A stretch of 64,000 bases of DNA from Nostoc edaphicum CCNP1411 (lineage in GTDB: Bacteria; Cyanobacteriota; Cyanobacteriia; Cyanobacteriales; Nostocaceae). The stretch is taken from NCBI RefSeq assembly GCF_014023275.1, contig NZ_CP054698.1, positions 1,674,001-1,738,000 on the forward strand, written 5' to 3'. Both the position numbers and the translations under genes were made by a program. The number at the start of each line of letters is the position of its first letter. The stretch's first letter is position 1. The notes beneath the pieces are model-generated. The model saw only the letters and a list, made by a program, of their open reading frames with translations, searched no databases and was not told where the DNA came from. Of the stretch, positions 51,395 through 60,310 are shown one piece after another.

Positions 51395-54133
51395 ATGACA
51401 GCAACATCTGAAAAAATTATGCAGCCACGTGAATGGCACAATCTACCGGCACAGAAGGTAGCTCAACATTTAGACGCAAATTTAGAAACAGGTTTAACTT
51501 CAGATGAGGTGGTGAAACGGCAAGAACGTTTTGGTACTAATGAACTTAAGGGTAAACGTGGAACTAGCCCAGTATTAAGGTTTTTGTTGCAATTTAACCA
51601 GCCGTTATTGTACATTTTGCTGATTGCGGGTGCAATCAAAGCCTTAATCGGACAGTGGGTAAATGCTGGGGTAATTTGGGGTGTAACCCTAATTAACGCG
51701 ATTATTGGTTTTATTCAAGAATCGAAAGCCGAAAGTGCGATCGCAGCCTTAGCTTCTTCAGTACAAACCAATGCAACTATCCTTCGCAACGGCCAAAAGG
51801 TACAAGTTCCCTCAATGGAGTTAGTACCAGGGGATTTGGTACTACTGACTTCTGGCGATAAAGTACCAGCGGATTTGCGTTTGATCAAATCCCGAAATCT
51901 GCAAGTGAATGAATCAGCACTTACGGGTGAGTCAGTCGCTACGGAAAAAAATACACAACCATTGAATGCAGATACAGCCCTAGCTGAACGCCTCAATATG
52001 GCTTATGCTGGTAGCTTTGTCACCTTTGGTACTGGTAGTGGGATTGTGGTGGCCATTGGAGAAGCCACGGAAACCGGACGCATTTCCCAACTCATTGAGC
52101 AAGGAACGAGTCTGAAAACTCCCTTAACTCGAAAATTTGATAAATTTAGCCGCACCTTGCTGTACATCATTCTCGGCATCGCAGCGTTGACATTTGCAGT
52201 TGGGCTGGCATACGGCAATACCTGGGCAGAAATGTTTGAAGCGGCTGTTGCCTTTGCTGTGAGTGCGATTCCTGAAGGATTGCCAGCTGTAGTAACTGTG
52301 ACACTAGCAATCGGGGTTTCGCGGATGGCGCGGCGAAATGCGATCGTTCGGAAATTGCCAGCGGTGGAAACTCTTGGCGGTGCTACAGTTATCTGCTCTG
52401 ACAAAACTGGTACGCTAACCGAAAACCAGATGACTGTACAAGCAATTTATGTAGGCGGTGAACAATATACGGCTACTGGTACGGGATATGCACCTGAAGG
52501 AGAAATTTTATTAGATGAACAGCCAATAGATTGGCAGAATCTTCCAGCTTTAGCAGAATGTCTCAAAGCCGGTTTGTTATGCAATGACTCCTATCTAGAA
52601 CAAAAGGAAGGACAATGGCAGGTTTTTGGAGATCCGACAGAGGGAGCATTGATCGCCGTTGCTGATAAAGTTGGACTGAATCGCAATAACTTAGAAGCCC
52701 AAATGCCCAGGCTGGATGTCATCCCATTTGAATCTGAGTTTCAATATATGGCAACTTTGCATGAAGATGGGAGTAGAGAAAATTCTTCACGAGTTAAAAC
52801 TATTTACGTTAAAGGTTCGGTAGAGGCAATTCTGAAACGTTGTCAGCAGATGTTAAATGCTGAGGGAAACCTTACCCCTGTAAATGCAGAAACCATACAT
52901 CAAGAAGTTGATGTGATGGCGAATCTTGGGTTACGGGTGCTAGCTTTTGCGAATAAATCTGTATCCCATACTCAAGATTCACTCGATCATGCAGATATCG
53001 AAAAGGATTTGGTTTTCTTGGGATTGCAAGGGATGATTGATCCACCCAGAAGCGAGGCTATCAAGGCTGTAGAAGCCTGTCAAAATGCTGGGATTCAAGT
53101 CAAAATGATTACAGGCGATCATGCTGTAACTGCAAGAGCGATCGCTCAAAGTATGGGCTTCAATAAAAATGGTGAAGTTCTAGCTTTTACAGGCAATGAA
53201 CTGGCTCAAATGGATCAATCAGAACTGGCTACAGCGATAGAAGATGGGGCAGTATTTGCCCGTGTTGCTCCCGAACAGAAACTTCGCATTGTTGAAGCCC
53301 TCCAAGCTAAAGGAGAGGTTGTTGCCATGACTGGGGATGGTGTCAATGATGCACCAGCCCTAAAACAAGCAGATATTGGTATTGCAATGGGAGGTGCTGG
53401 TACAGAGGTAGCCAAAGAAGCCTCAGATATGATTTTGACTGATGATAACTTCGCCTCAATAGAAGCTGCTGTCGAGGAAGGGCGGACTGTTTATCGAAAT
53501 TTGCTCAAAGCGATCGCCTTCATTCTACCGGTTAATGGTGGCGAATCGATGACGATTTTGATTAGTGTTTTATTTGCCAGAGAATTGCCCATTTTATCTT
53601 TACAAGTTTTGTGGCTGAATATGGTTAATTCTATTGCCATGACAGTACCCTTAGCCTTTGAGCCAAAGTCTGAACGGGTAATGGAACAATCACCCCGCAG
53701 CCCCCGCGAACCGTTACTTTCTAAAAGTTTAGTCAAGCGGATTCTGACAGTTTCTCTCTTTAACTGGATTTTGATTTTTGGTGTATTTGAATGGATACGA
53801 CAAACTACAGGAAATATCGATTTAGCCCGAACAATGGCAATTCAGGCTTTAGTCGCCGGGAGAATTTTTTATCTTTTAAGTATTAGTCAATTAGGAATGG
53901 CTCTAGTTAATACGATTCGGGGAGTCAGGCAGACATTTAGTGATGCCTCAGCAATGGGAATTGGTATTGCTACTACAATAGTTTTGCAGATTATTTTTAG
54001 TCAGTGGAACTTAATGAATAGCTTATTTTCTACTGCGCCACTGAATTTAAATCAATGGTTAATTTGCTTCCTTATAGGATTGCCAATGATTGGAGTATCA
54101 ATTATAGTAAATCGTTTCGACCCTCTCAACTGA
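51395..54133 (+). CDS. P2-type cation-transporting ATPase
   Basis: A complete 912-residue P-type ATPase: cation ATPase N-terminus (REWHNLPAQKVAQHLDANLE), actuator TGES (NESALTGESVATEK), M4 motif IPEGLPAVVTVTLAIGV, phosphorylation site CSDKTGTLTENQM with Asp near residue 337, nucleotide-site KGSVEAIL and hinge MTGDGVNDAPALKQADIGIAMG. Ten membrane helices are expected. The PEGLP motif and layout fit Ca2+/Mn2+ or Na+ pumps of the P2 class; the ion cannot be settled by eye. It is monocistronic, 190 bp downstream of the transposase remnant. Confidence 0.93.
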   Translation: MTATSEKIMQPREWHNLPAQKVAQHLDANLETGLTSDEVVKRQERFGTNELKGKRGTSPVLRFLLQFNQPLLYILLIAGAIKALIGQWVNAGVIWGVTLINAIIGFIQESKAESAIAALASSVQTNATILRNGQKVQVPSMELVPGDLVLLTSGDKVPADLRLIKSRNLQVNESALTGESVATEKNTQPLNADTALAERLNMAYAGSFVTFGTGSGIVVAIGEATETGRISQLIEQGTSLKTPLTRKFDKFSRTLLYIILGIAALTFAVGLAYGNTWAEMFEAAVAFAVSAIPEGLPAVVTVTLAIGVSRMARRNAIVRKLPAVETLGGATVICSDKTGTLTENQMTVQAIYVGGEQYTATGTGYAPEGEILLDEQPIDWQNLPALAECLKAGLLCNDSYLEQKEGQWQVFGDPTEGALIAVADKVGLNRNNLEAQMPRLDVIPFESEFQYMATLHEDGSRENSSRVKTIYVKGSVEAILKRCQQMLNAEGNLTPVNAETIHQEVDVMANLGLRVLAFANKSVSHTQDSLDHADIEKDLVFLGLQGMIDPPRSEAIKAVEACQNAGIQVKMITGDHAVTARAIAQSMGFNKNGEVLAFTGNELAQMDQSELATAIEDGAVFARVAPEQKLRIVEALQAKGEVVAMTGDGVNDAPALKQADIGIAMGGAGTEVAKEASDMILTDDNFASIEAAVEEGRTVYRNLLKAIAFILPVNGGESMTILISVLFARELPILSLQVLWLNMVNSIAMTVPLAFEPKSERVMEQSPRSPREPLLSKSLVKRILTVSLFNWILIFGVFEWIRQTTGNIDLARTMAIQALVAGRIFYLLSISQLGMALVNTIRGVRQTFSDASAMGIGIATTIVLQIIFSQWNLMNSLFSTAPLNLNQWLICFLIGLPMIGVSIIVNRFDPLN

Positions 54134-54564
54134 TTTACAAGAGAAGGCAGGAGGCAGAAGGAAAGAGGCAGTGTGTCATATCATGTCCGGTTAAAGACTT
54201 ATCATTAAGGCAGCAGAAGGGGGGTGGAGAGTCACAGAGGAAGCCCGGATTTCTCACCACACCTCTCAAAGCCTGCTCTTGAGCAGGGGAGCAGGGGAGG
54301 AGTTTTTGGGTTTCTGCATAGATTCGGTAATCATAACTAAATTAACCGGACTTGATATCAGCCTTAACTTGACACCAATGGTAATACCATTTCACGAAGA
54401 ATCTGATACAAATGTAACCTCTGAAAGCTTTGCTGTATCTAAGTTTTTTAATTGCGTTAGCGGAGCGGGGCGTTAGCAAATCGTGAATTAGTATAAGATG
54501 TACACCCCACTAGAGTTATGTTTCATTCGGTTATACAAATTGAATATTTTTAGCTTAGAAGTCG
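54134..54564. other. 431 bp convergent gap with tandem repeats
   Basis: It begins with GGCAGGAGGCAGAAG-type repeats (54141-54172), then TCATGTCCGGTTAAAGAC and a second similar ACCGGACTTGATATCA (about 54340), a dispersed cyanobacterial motif. No gene or strong terminator is visible between the ATPase gene and the convergent HPPD gene. Confidence 0.5.
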
Positions 54565-55620
54565 TTATTGCAAAGTCCCGCGTTTGATTTGTTCGCTTTC
54601 AATGGCTTCAAATAAGGCGCGAAAGTTTCCTTCCCCAAAACCTTGAGCTTGGAAACGACGCTCAATAAACTCAAAGAAAAATGTCGGCTGCTCAAAAATT
54701 GGCTGAGTAAAAATTTGCAGTAATAAGGGTGCGGGATTTCGTCCCTCTAGGGGAGTATATTCTTGCCAGTCTACGAGAATTTCTTGTTGGGCGATCGCTT
54801 CCAGTTCTAGAGGTGATAGTGTCAGTCCTGGACGCTGTTTCAGCTGTGAATAGTAGGTTTGGGGAACTGAGAGTAAGGATAAACCACTGGCACGAAATTT
54901 AGCGATCGCACTTACAAGATTAGTTGTCCGCAAAGCAATATGCTGAATTCCTGGGCCCCGGTTGACATCTAGAAACTCCTGAATTTGAGAATTTCTGGAA
55001 GCCGGTTCATTAATTGGCAATTGGACGCTACCGTTACGCGAAATCATCACCTGGCTGTGTAAAGCTGAACGATTGGTTTTAATTTTAAATGCTTGCTGTG
55101 GTTGAAAATCTAGGATGTTTTCGTACCAAGCCACAGCACGCTCTAATTCACCAACTGCCACATTCAGCACTACGTGATCTATGGCGGTAAAAGTGTTGTC
55201 ATTTGTCTTTTGTCCTTTGTCAAAAACTAATGACCTTTCTATCAACGTATGAGTGAGTCCACCCCAGGCGGCAATTTTGCCACATTTGAGGAATGCCGTA
55301 CCCACCTGGCGTTCCTGGACGGGTTGTAGGATTGTAGCACCGTGTTTTTGAGCTAGTGCGATCGCAGCTTCTACATCTTCCACAGCAAAAGCGACATCTG
55401 CCACACCAGGTGGATATTGACGCAGAAACTCAGCTACCGGACTTGTAGGTAACAGTGGTGAAGATAGAAAAAAGCATACAGCGCCATTTTGCACCACTTC
55501 TGTACAAGTGTGAAATGAATTGCTGCGATCGGTTACTGGTTGAAAACCAAGATGGTGTACAAACCAATCCCGCCATACTTTGGCATCTTCTACATAGAAA
55601 TGAACGTGATCAATTTTCAT
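54565..55620 (-). CDS. hppD: 4-hydroxyphenylpyruvate dioxygenase
   Basis: Two vicinal-oxygen-chelate domains. The iron ligands are His in FTAIDHVVLNVAVGE (near residue 149), His in GPGIQHIALRTTN (near 228) and Glu in FFFEFIERR (near 317). The C-terminal GFGEGNFRALFEAIE helix that closes the active site is present. HPPD makes homogentisate from 4-hydroxyphenylpyruvate, the first step to tocopherol in cyanobacteria. The length of 351 is normal. An SDR gene lies 106 bp upstream on the same strand. Confidence 0.93.
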   Translation of the reverse strand: MKIDHVHFYVEDAKVWRDWFVHHLGFQPVTDRSNSFHTCTEVVQNGAVCFFLSSPLLPTSPVAEFLRQYPPGVADVAFAVEDVEAAIALAQKHGATILQPVQERQVGTAFLKCGKIAAWGGLTHTLIERSLVFDKGQKTNDNTFTAIDHVVLNVAVGELERAVAWYENILDFQPQQAFKIKTNRSALHSQVMISRNGSVQLPINEPASRNSQIQEFLDVNRGPGIQHIALRTTNLVSAIAKFRASGLSLLSVPQTYYSQLKQRPGLTLSPLELEAIAQQEILVDWQEYTPLEGRNPAPLLLQIFTQPIFEQPTFFFEFIERRFQAQGFGEGNFRALFEAIESEQIKRGTLQ

Positions 55621-55726
55621 AGATACTGAAAATCCAGCATAAAAGTTTATATATCTGTAAATTTTGCCTTTTTTGCTAGATTTTCACGTCTTTCCTAAGC
55701 AAGAAATATGTAGGCGCACTCCCCCT

Positions 55727-56431
55727 TTAAAAGAACAGATGACTATCAGATTGAATGTTAATTTCCATTGGCACAGCTTGCGGTTCGGCAGAAATGGCAA
55801 AGAAAATAGCATTGGCAGCAGTTTCAGCACTGAGCATTTTTTTCCGGTCTACTTTTAGGTTGACGTTATCCCAAAAAGGAGAATCTACCCCACCAAAGTA
55901 GAATAGCGTGAACTTGATACCAAAACGCTTGAGTTCCTCTGCCATGCACTTGCTAAAACCGACAACACCAAACTTAGAAGCAGAATAAGCTGCTGCCATC
56001 CCCATCGAATGCTTGCCCAAAATTCCTACCACATTACAGATGTGACCAGACTTGCGCTTTTGCATCTCTTCAGCAGCCGCCTGAGTGGTGTAAAAACTGC
56101 CTTTTAAGTTGACATCTAACATCTTGTCTAAATCAGCGGGTTCCAGGCTGTTGTAGGGCTTGAGTATACCAGCACCAGCTGCATTCACTAAAATATCGAT
56201 TTGACCAAACTCAGCGATGGTCTTTTCTATCAAAGTATCTACCTGTTGGGGATCAGTAATATCAGTGGGAACGGTCAAAACTTGCCCTGGTAAATCATTT
56301 GCCAGTGTTGTTAAACGAACCGCATCTCTCGCAGCCAGTACCAACCGGACTCCGGTAGGCGCAAGTTTGTGTGTTAAAGCTGAACCAATACCACCAGTAG
56401 CACCGACAATAACAACGACTTTATCTTGCAT
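55727..56431 (-). CDS. Short-chain dehydrogenase/reductase
   Basis: A 234-residue classical SDR: nucleotide-binding VVIVGATGGIGSAL at residues 4-17 (TGxxxGxG as GATGGIG), NAAGAG near 84 and the catalytic YSASK near 148 with Lys four residues on. The preceding catalytic Ser is in the NVVGILGKHSMGMAAAYSASK region. The charge after strand 2 (AARDAVRL) suggests NADP preference. The substrate is unknown. Its neighbours downstream (hppD) and upstream (broken NYN gene) are on the same strand. Confidence 0.9.
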   Translation of the reverse strand: MQDKVVVIVGATGGIGSALTHKLAPTGVRLVLAARDAVRLTTLANDLPGQVLTVPTDITDPQQVDTLIEKTIAEFGQIDILVNAAGAGILKPYNSLEPADLDKMLDVNLKGSFYTTQAAAEEMQKRKSGHICNVVGILGKHSMGMAAAYSASKFGVVGFSKCMAEELKRFGIKFTLFYFGGVDSPFWDNVNLKVDRKKMLSAETAANAIFFAISAEPQAVPMEINIQSDSHLFF

Positions 56432-56512
56432 CGTATTATTTACATTTCTTTACATCTTTTTACATAATACTGAATTACAGGCTCAGGTTGTAAGTAGACA
56501 TCAAGAAAGTAT

Positions 56513-57589
56513 TTACTCGCAGGGTAGTGCTGTTACCTCATATTCCTTGCCATTTGCTTTTAATGTAAATGTGGAAGACGATTTTAGATATTTAAGAAAA
56601 CTAGAACCTAAGTTTAATTTTTTAATAATTGAATTGGGTGATTCTCCGGTAATTTTCCGTAACTCTGAGCCTAGCATAGACACAGATAATTTAGTTTTAG
56701 GAGATTTTCTTTGTATATCTTGAATAACTTTTAATAGTATTTTATCTAATGCTTTTCCATTAGTAACTTTCGCAAAATCTTCTTTTTTAGCTTCTGGAAT
56801 AGATTCTGTAAAAGAGTTATCTAAGACAGAAATGACTTTCTCATTTTCTGGTGAACTCGAATTATCTTGAATATTAATATCACATTTTTCTTGAAATAAC
56901 GTTGCAACATCTACTAACCTGTTTAATTGAGCATTGATTAATTCCTGTTCACTTTTAATTAAATCTTGAATTGGATCAACCACTTTTACTTTTTCCAAGG
57001 ATGGAACTTCTGTTGCCACTGATAATGAATAATGAGTTAATTTGCCAGAATTACGATTTTCTATATGCAAACTTTGCCCTTGTCTACGTACCCAATAGAC
57101 AATCAACCCTTGGTTTTGGAGTTCGTTACATAGGTGAATTAAAATTCCATCGCTAGAACAGACTAATATTTCTTTAACTGTTGGATAAGAGCGTAAAATA
57201 CAAGCACCGAATGCAATCATTTTTGCATCAGCACTATTTTTACCTTCAGGCACATGGACAAGTTGATAGCCCTGACTTTTCACGGCATCTGGAAAACCTC
57301 TCTCTAAATCTCTCTCCTAAAAGGAGAGAGACTTTGAATTTTCCCCTTCCCGCATCGGGAAGGGGGTTAGGGGGTTAGGTTTTTTGTGGACTTTTCCACA
57401 TAACGTGAAAAGTCAGGTTGATAGCCACGGTTTAGTTCAATATCTTGCTTACCAATACTGGGATTTCTCCAGTTAGCAAATGCCATTTTAACTTGGAGAG
57501 GATACTGACAAACACTAGCTAAAAGCTAAAAATAATTCAGAATTAATATCTAATTTTAAGTTTTCTGCATCCAAAAGTAGAAGAGATAT
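56513..57589 (-). pseudogene. Broken NYN (PIN-like RNase) + OST-HTH/LOTUS gene
   Basis: The C-terminal part (from 57283) is open and shows KNSADAKMIAFGACILRSY, VKEILVCSSDGILIHLCNEL and an OST-HTH/LOTUS domain (KTKLSVSMLGSELRKITGES). The N-terminal part is in pieces: ATA-SLLLLDAENLKLDINSEL where ATG is expected (57587-57589); a frame change at about 57517-57528; LQVKMAFANWRNPSIGKQD in the new frame; and then a 147 bp element at 57271-57417. Removing the element and one copy of its 8 bp duplication joins NRGYQ exactly to LVHVPEGKNSAD. It once coded a predicted nuclease with an RNA-binding LOTUS domain; a shortened C-terminal product might still be made. Confidence 0.85.
57271..57417. mobile_element. 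Two-hairpin MITE-like element, copy f, inside the NYN gene
   Basis: A 147 bp element with perfect 14 bp terminal inverted repeats CCTGACTTTTCACG (57271-57284 and 57404-57417), flanked by an 8 bp direct duplication TTGATAGC (57263-57270 and 57418-57425). The core, read on the minus strand, is CCTAACCCCCTAACCCCC... plus two hairpins (CCCTTCCCGATGCGGGAAGG and CTCTCTCCTTTTAGGAGAG), the same as copies d and e. The ends share nothing obvious with those of copies a/b. Confidence 0.9.
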
Positions 57590-57595
57590 TCCTGT

Positions 57596-57964
57596 TTATA
57601 ACTGATGTTTAACTTCATTTTTTTGCTGAATTTTCAGGATCAATTGGCTGAACATATCAGATTCTAGCCAATCAGGCGATAATATAGCTTGCAGCAGTTT
57701 TTCAGCTAATATAAAACTAAAAGAGCCAAGACTTTTCTCTGCTACTTTTTCTTCTACTAGGTTTTTCACTAAAGAAAATTCCGTCTCTTTAGCCATAGAT
57801 ACTTTACTGTGCCCGTTGCTGTTAGCAAGCAAGTCACTTTTTAAGGAATGAGGAAATACAGGCTCAAGGAATTGTTTACCACAATTTTTGCAGAGGTAAT
57901 TCTGCTGGTCATTGTGACGACCATTTTTATAATATGAAGTAGATTCGCACAGAGGACATTTCAT
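57596..57964 (-). CDS. InsA-like zinc-ribbon protein
   Basis: The first 35 residues form a zinc ribbon of the IS1 InsA / transposase N-terminal kind: CPLCESTSYYKNGRHNDQQN followed by YLCKNCGKQFLEP, with four Cys. The remaining 85 residues are helical and not recognised, with no transposase catalytic domain, so it is a stand-alone DNA- or RNA-binding protein. The stop is 6 bp from the reading frame of the broken NYN-LOTUS gene, so the two formed an operon. A consensus promoter lies 40-67 bp upstream and a two-hairpin element directly behind that. Confidence 0.75.
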   Translation of the reverse strand: MKCPLCESTSYYKNGRHNDQQNYLCKNCGKQFLEPVFPHSLKSDLLANSNGHSKVSMAKETEFSLVKNLVEEKVAEKSLGSFSFILAEKLLQAILSPDWLESDMFSQLILKIQQKNEVKHQL

Positions 57965-58003
57965 CTTGTGATTCAGGTGGTCTAAAAAAGATACCTGTCT
58001 TTA

Positions 58004-58031
58004 AGTATATAGTATAAAAAAATACTGTCAA
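58004..58031 (-). promoter_or_regulatory. Sigma-70-type promoter for the zinc-ribbon/NYN operon
   Basis: On the minus strand TTGACA (58026-58031) and TATACT (58004-58009) are separated by 16 bp, both perfect or near-perfect housekeeping consensus boxes. The start codon is 40 bp further on. The end of the two-hairpin element's target duplication is only 3 bp upstream of the -35 box. Confidence 0.75.
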
Positions 58032-58039
58032 CGTCAGTT

Positions 58040-58185
58040 AACGTGAGTTCGACAAGTCTTATTTGACCTCTCCCCCAACCCCTCTCCGACACGGAGAGGG
58101 GAGCAAAAAGCTGAATTTTTCGTTGCTCCTCCCTTTCCGTTTCGGAGAGGGAGGCTGGGAGGGAGAGGTTCATCGAACTCACGTT
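58040..58185. mobile_element. Two-hairpin MITE-like element, copy b
   Basis: The inverse-orientation twin of 4837-4982: 146 bp, the same AACGTGAGTTCGA ends, and a 5 bp target duplication CAGTT (58035-58039 and 58186-58190). It differs from copy a at four positions. Three of these are the bases ACA/TGT in the loop of one hairpin, that is, the loop is reverse-complemented. Confidence 0.9.
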
Positions 58186-58304
58186 CAGTTCGTATTGCCC
58201 AACACAAAAAAACTCAAAGCAAGCGGAAATTAAATTTAACTCCTCATTTCCGCCTGCTTGCACTATTTCATAGCTCTCTGAATAGCTAGAATTTAAGAAA
58301 TACT

Positions 58305-59084
58305 TCAACTAACGCGGGCGAAAACATAGTCACGAGTGCGACAATCCACGGGGTTAGTAAAGATTTTATGTGTAGTACCAAATTCAACCATTTGAGTAAT
58401 ACGATTTTCATTGTTATAAAAGAAAGCCGTAAAATCAGATAGGCGAGTAACTTGCTGCAAATTGTGAGTAACAATCACAATTGTCAACTCAGAGCGTAAG
58501 TTATGGATCAAATGCTCAATTTTCGTACTACCAGCAGGATCAAGACCTGAACAAGGTTCATCCATCAACAAAACATTCGGTTTGACTGCTAAAGCACGAG
58601 CAATACATAATCTTTGTTGTTGACCACCAGAAAGTTCTAAAGCAGATTTGTGCAGCTTATTTTTCACTTCATCCCAAAGTTCGGCAGCTTTAATGGCAGA
58701 TTCAACAATCCCATCTAATTCTACTTTCGGATGCCATCCAACTAATTTCACGCCATAAGCTACATTATCATAAACGCTCATGGGAAAAAGATTTGGCTTG
58801 GGAAAAACCATACTCACTTGGCGACGTAAACGATTGATATTGACACGACGCTCATAAATACTTTGCCCGTAAAATTCTACTCTTCCTTCAACCCTCACAT
58901 CTCCTTCTAATTCAGTCATGCGATTTAACGATTTAAGAAAAGTAGACTTACCACAACCACTAGAACCAATAATTGCCGTGACTTGGTTTTGGTAAATATC
59001 CATTGACACGCCTTCAACTATCTTTTGAGTGTCGTAATAGAAGCTGAAGTTTTTGACTCTGATGGCTGGAATTAGTTTACTCAT
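58305..59084 (-). CDS. pstB: Phosphate ABC transporter ATPase, second PstB paralogue
   Basis: A 259-residue ABC ATPase of PstB type with Walker A GSSGCGKST, signature [15 protein letters not shown], Walker B NVLLMDEP and switch His in IVIVTHNLQQ. Two departures from standard PstB stand out. The Q-loop Gln is Pro95 (SMVFPKPNLFP instead of VFQ.PNPFP), and the D-loop is CSGLDPAGS instead of SALDP. It energises phosphate import with PstAC, perhaps under different conditions or with altered coupling. It is separated from the main pst genes by 1.2 kb including a terminator, so it is transcribed on its own. Confidence 0.88.
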   Translation of the reverse strand: MSKLIPAIRVKNFSFYYDTQKIVEGVSMDIYQNQVTAIIGSSGCGKSTFLKSLNRMTELEGDVRVEGRVEFYGQSIYERRVNINRLRRQVSMVFPKPNLFPMSVYDNVAYGVKLVGWHPKVELDGIVESAIKAAELWDEVKNKLHKSALELSGGQQQRLCIARALAVKPNVLLMDEPCSGLDPAGSTKIEHLIHNLRSELTIVIVTHNLQQVTRLSDFTAFFYNNENRITQMVEFGTTHKIFTNPVDCRTRDYVFARVS

Positions 59085-60002
59085 ATTCCCAAAACGTGTG
59101 AAACAAAACTTGATTTAGTAAAACAGTACAAATCAGCAATGCTGTTTAACTATGTTACTCCCAAAATGAGATATTCATGGAAATTACGTAGCTATACAGT
59201 AGTCATCCAGCAGATAAGTGGTTAGTAGATATTTATATAATGCCGTGTCCCAAAATTTACTTTTTACAGACATTTTCTACCACCTTCTCCACATTGACTA
59301 ACACCTCTTGGTTAAGGGGGAAAGTAGAAAGATTGCTTGCCCTGAATCGTCATATTTTCATGACTTAACCTTTCTGACAAATTGATAAAAATATTATCAA
59401 TAAAAAGCAAAGGGTATTTCAAAAAGCAAAATTTTATCTCGTTGTTATAATTGTTGCGCTTTGTAAGCCTACTTAATTTAATCATTAGATTAGTACCTCC
59501 TCATGAAAAAGATTAGTCGCTCAAAAATGCCTTACCACTCATGATATTTTTAATTCCATTTTTCTGTTGTTATATTTCAGGTTGAAAATTTTTGATAATA
59601 TTTAGATACCGTGTTTTCTTTTAATTAAAAATATTGGCTCAACTGTTATAAAATGACGATTATGTTTAGCTAAAATAACTTTATTAATTAAATTTTAGAT
59701 GCTTGTTATTCAAGATGATGTAGAAGAATATGTAAAATTCAACAACTATTTTCAGTTTTTGGCAGCTATGTCTGGGTTCAACTAAATCTCGGAACGGGCA
59801 AAATCCCCTTGTTAAATAAAGGTAGGGCAAACTTCCGCTACAGTGTACTAGTTTACTACCATCGTAGGATCTGTGAAAGTTCAAAGTACGGAATGTGGGT
59901 TTGAAATGCTTGTATAGTCTACGTTTTAAGATTTTTTGTTATATCCTCAGCCTCAGAGACTCACTAGATACTTAAAAACTCTAATCATCATTAAATTTAC
60001 TA

Positions 60003-60044
60003 CGAAAATAAAAAAATAAAGCGCCTGTCGATCGCAGGCGCTTT
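60003..60044 (-). terminator. Rho-independent terminator downstream of the pst operon
   Basis: AAAGCGCCTG and CAGGCGCTTT pair around CGATCG(A) at 60018-60044, and on the minus strand the hairpin runs into ATTTTTTTATTTT. It would end transcripts from pstS-C-A-B1 about 270 bp after pstB1. Confidence 0.82.
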
Positions 60045-60112
60045 ATCGCAACTTTTAAGTGATTATCATTCTTAGCTGAACTTGCTCTATTTTCGCAAAA
60101 TGCGATCGCTTT

Positions 60113-60236
60113 AGGGACTTCCAGAAAATAAATTATCCAATTTACTCAGATAATATTTTTCTTTCTCCCCCTGCTCCCTGCTCCCTGCCCCCCTGCCTAC
60201 ACCGCGATAGGATATTTTATTTAGTTGGAAGTCTCT
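60113..60236. repeat. AGGGACTTCC-family element, full copy
   Basis: 124 bp, the same length as the copy at 243-366: left AGGGACTTCCAGAAAATAAA, right GGATATTTTATTTAGTTGG then AAGTCTCT, with CCCCCTGCTCCCTGCTCCC in the middle. It lies between pstB1 and the terminator. Confidence 0.72.
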
Positions 60237-60310
60237 TACCCGCTCGTAGACATCGCTTGAAGGGGCGAGAAACCAGATATAGCAAGCTTTGAGTTTTCTA
60301 TAAAATATTC

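Larger units (their letters stand above)
59085..60310. other. 1.2 kb gap between the two pstB genes
   Basis: AT-rich, with stop codons in all frames and no convincing gene. It contains a terminator (60003-60044) and an AGGGACTTCC element (60113-60236). The part 59085-59950, upstream of pstB2, presumably holds its promoter; a single CTTAACCT is present near 59365 but not the tandem array of a Pho box. Confidence 0.55.

Noticed and set aside
59360..59380. CTTAACCT as a Pho box ahead of pstB2
   Set aside because: Only one unit is visible. Cyanobacterial Pho boxes need tandem, spaced units, and the orientation and distance to pstB2 do not support it.
59684..59884. Possible 66-residue gene in the gap between the pstB genes
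   Set aside because: No ribosome site, odd composition and no recognisable domain; it looks like chance.
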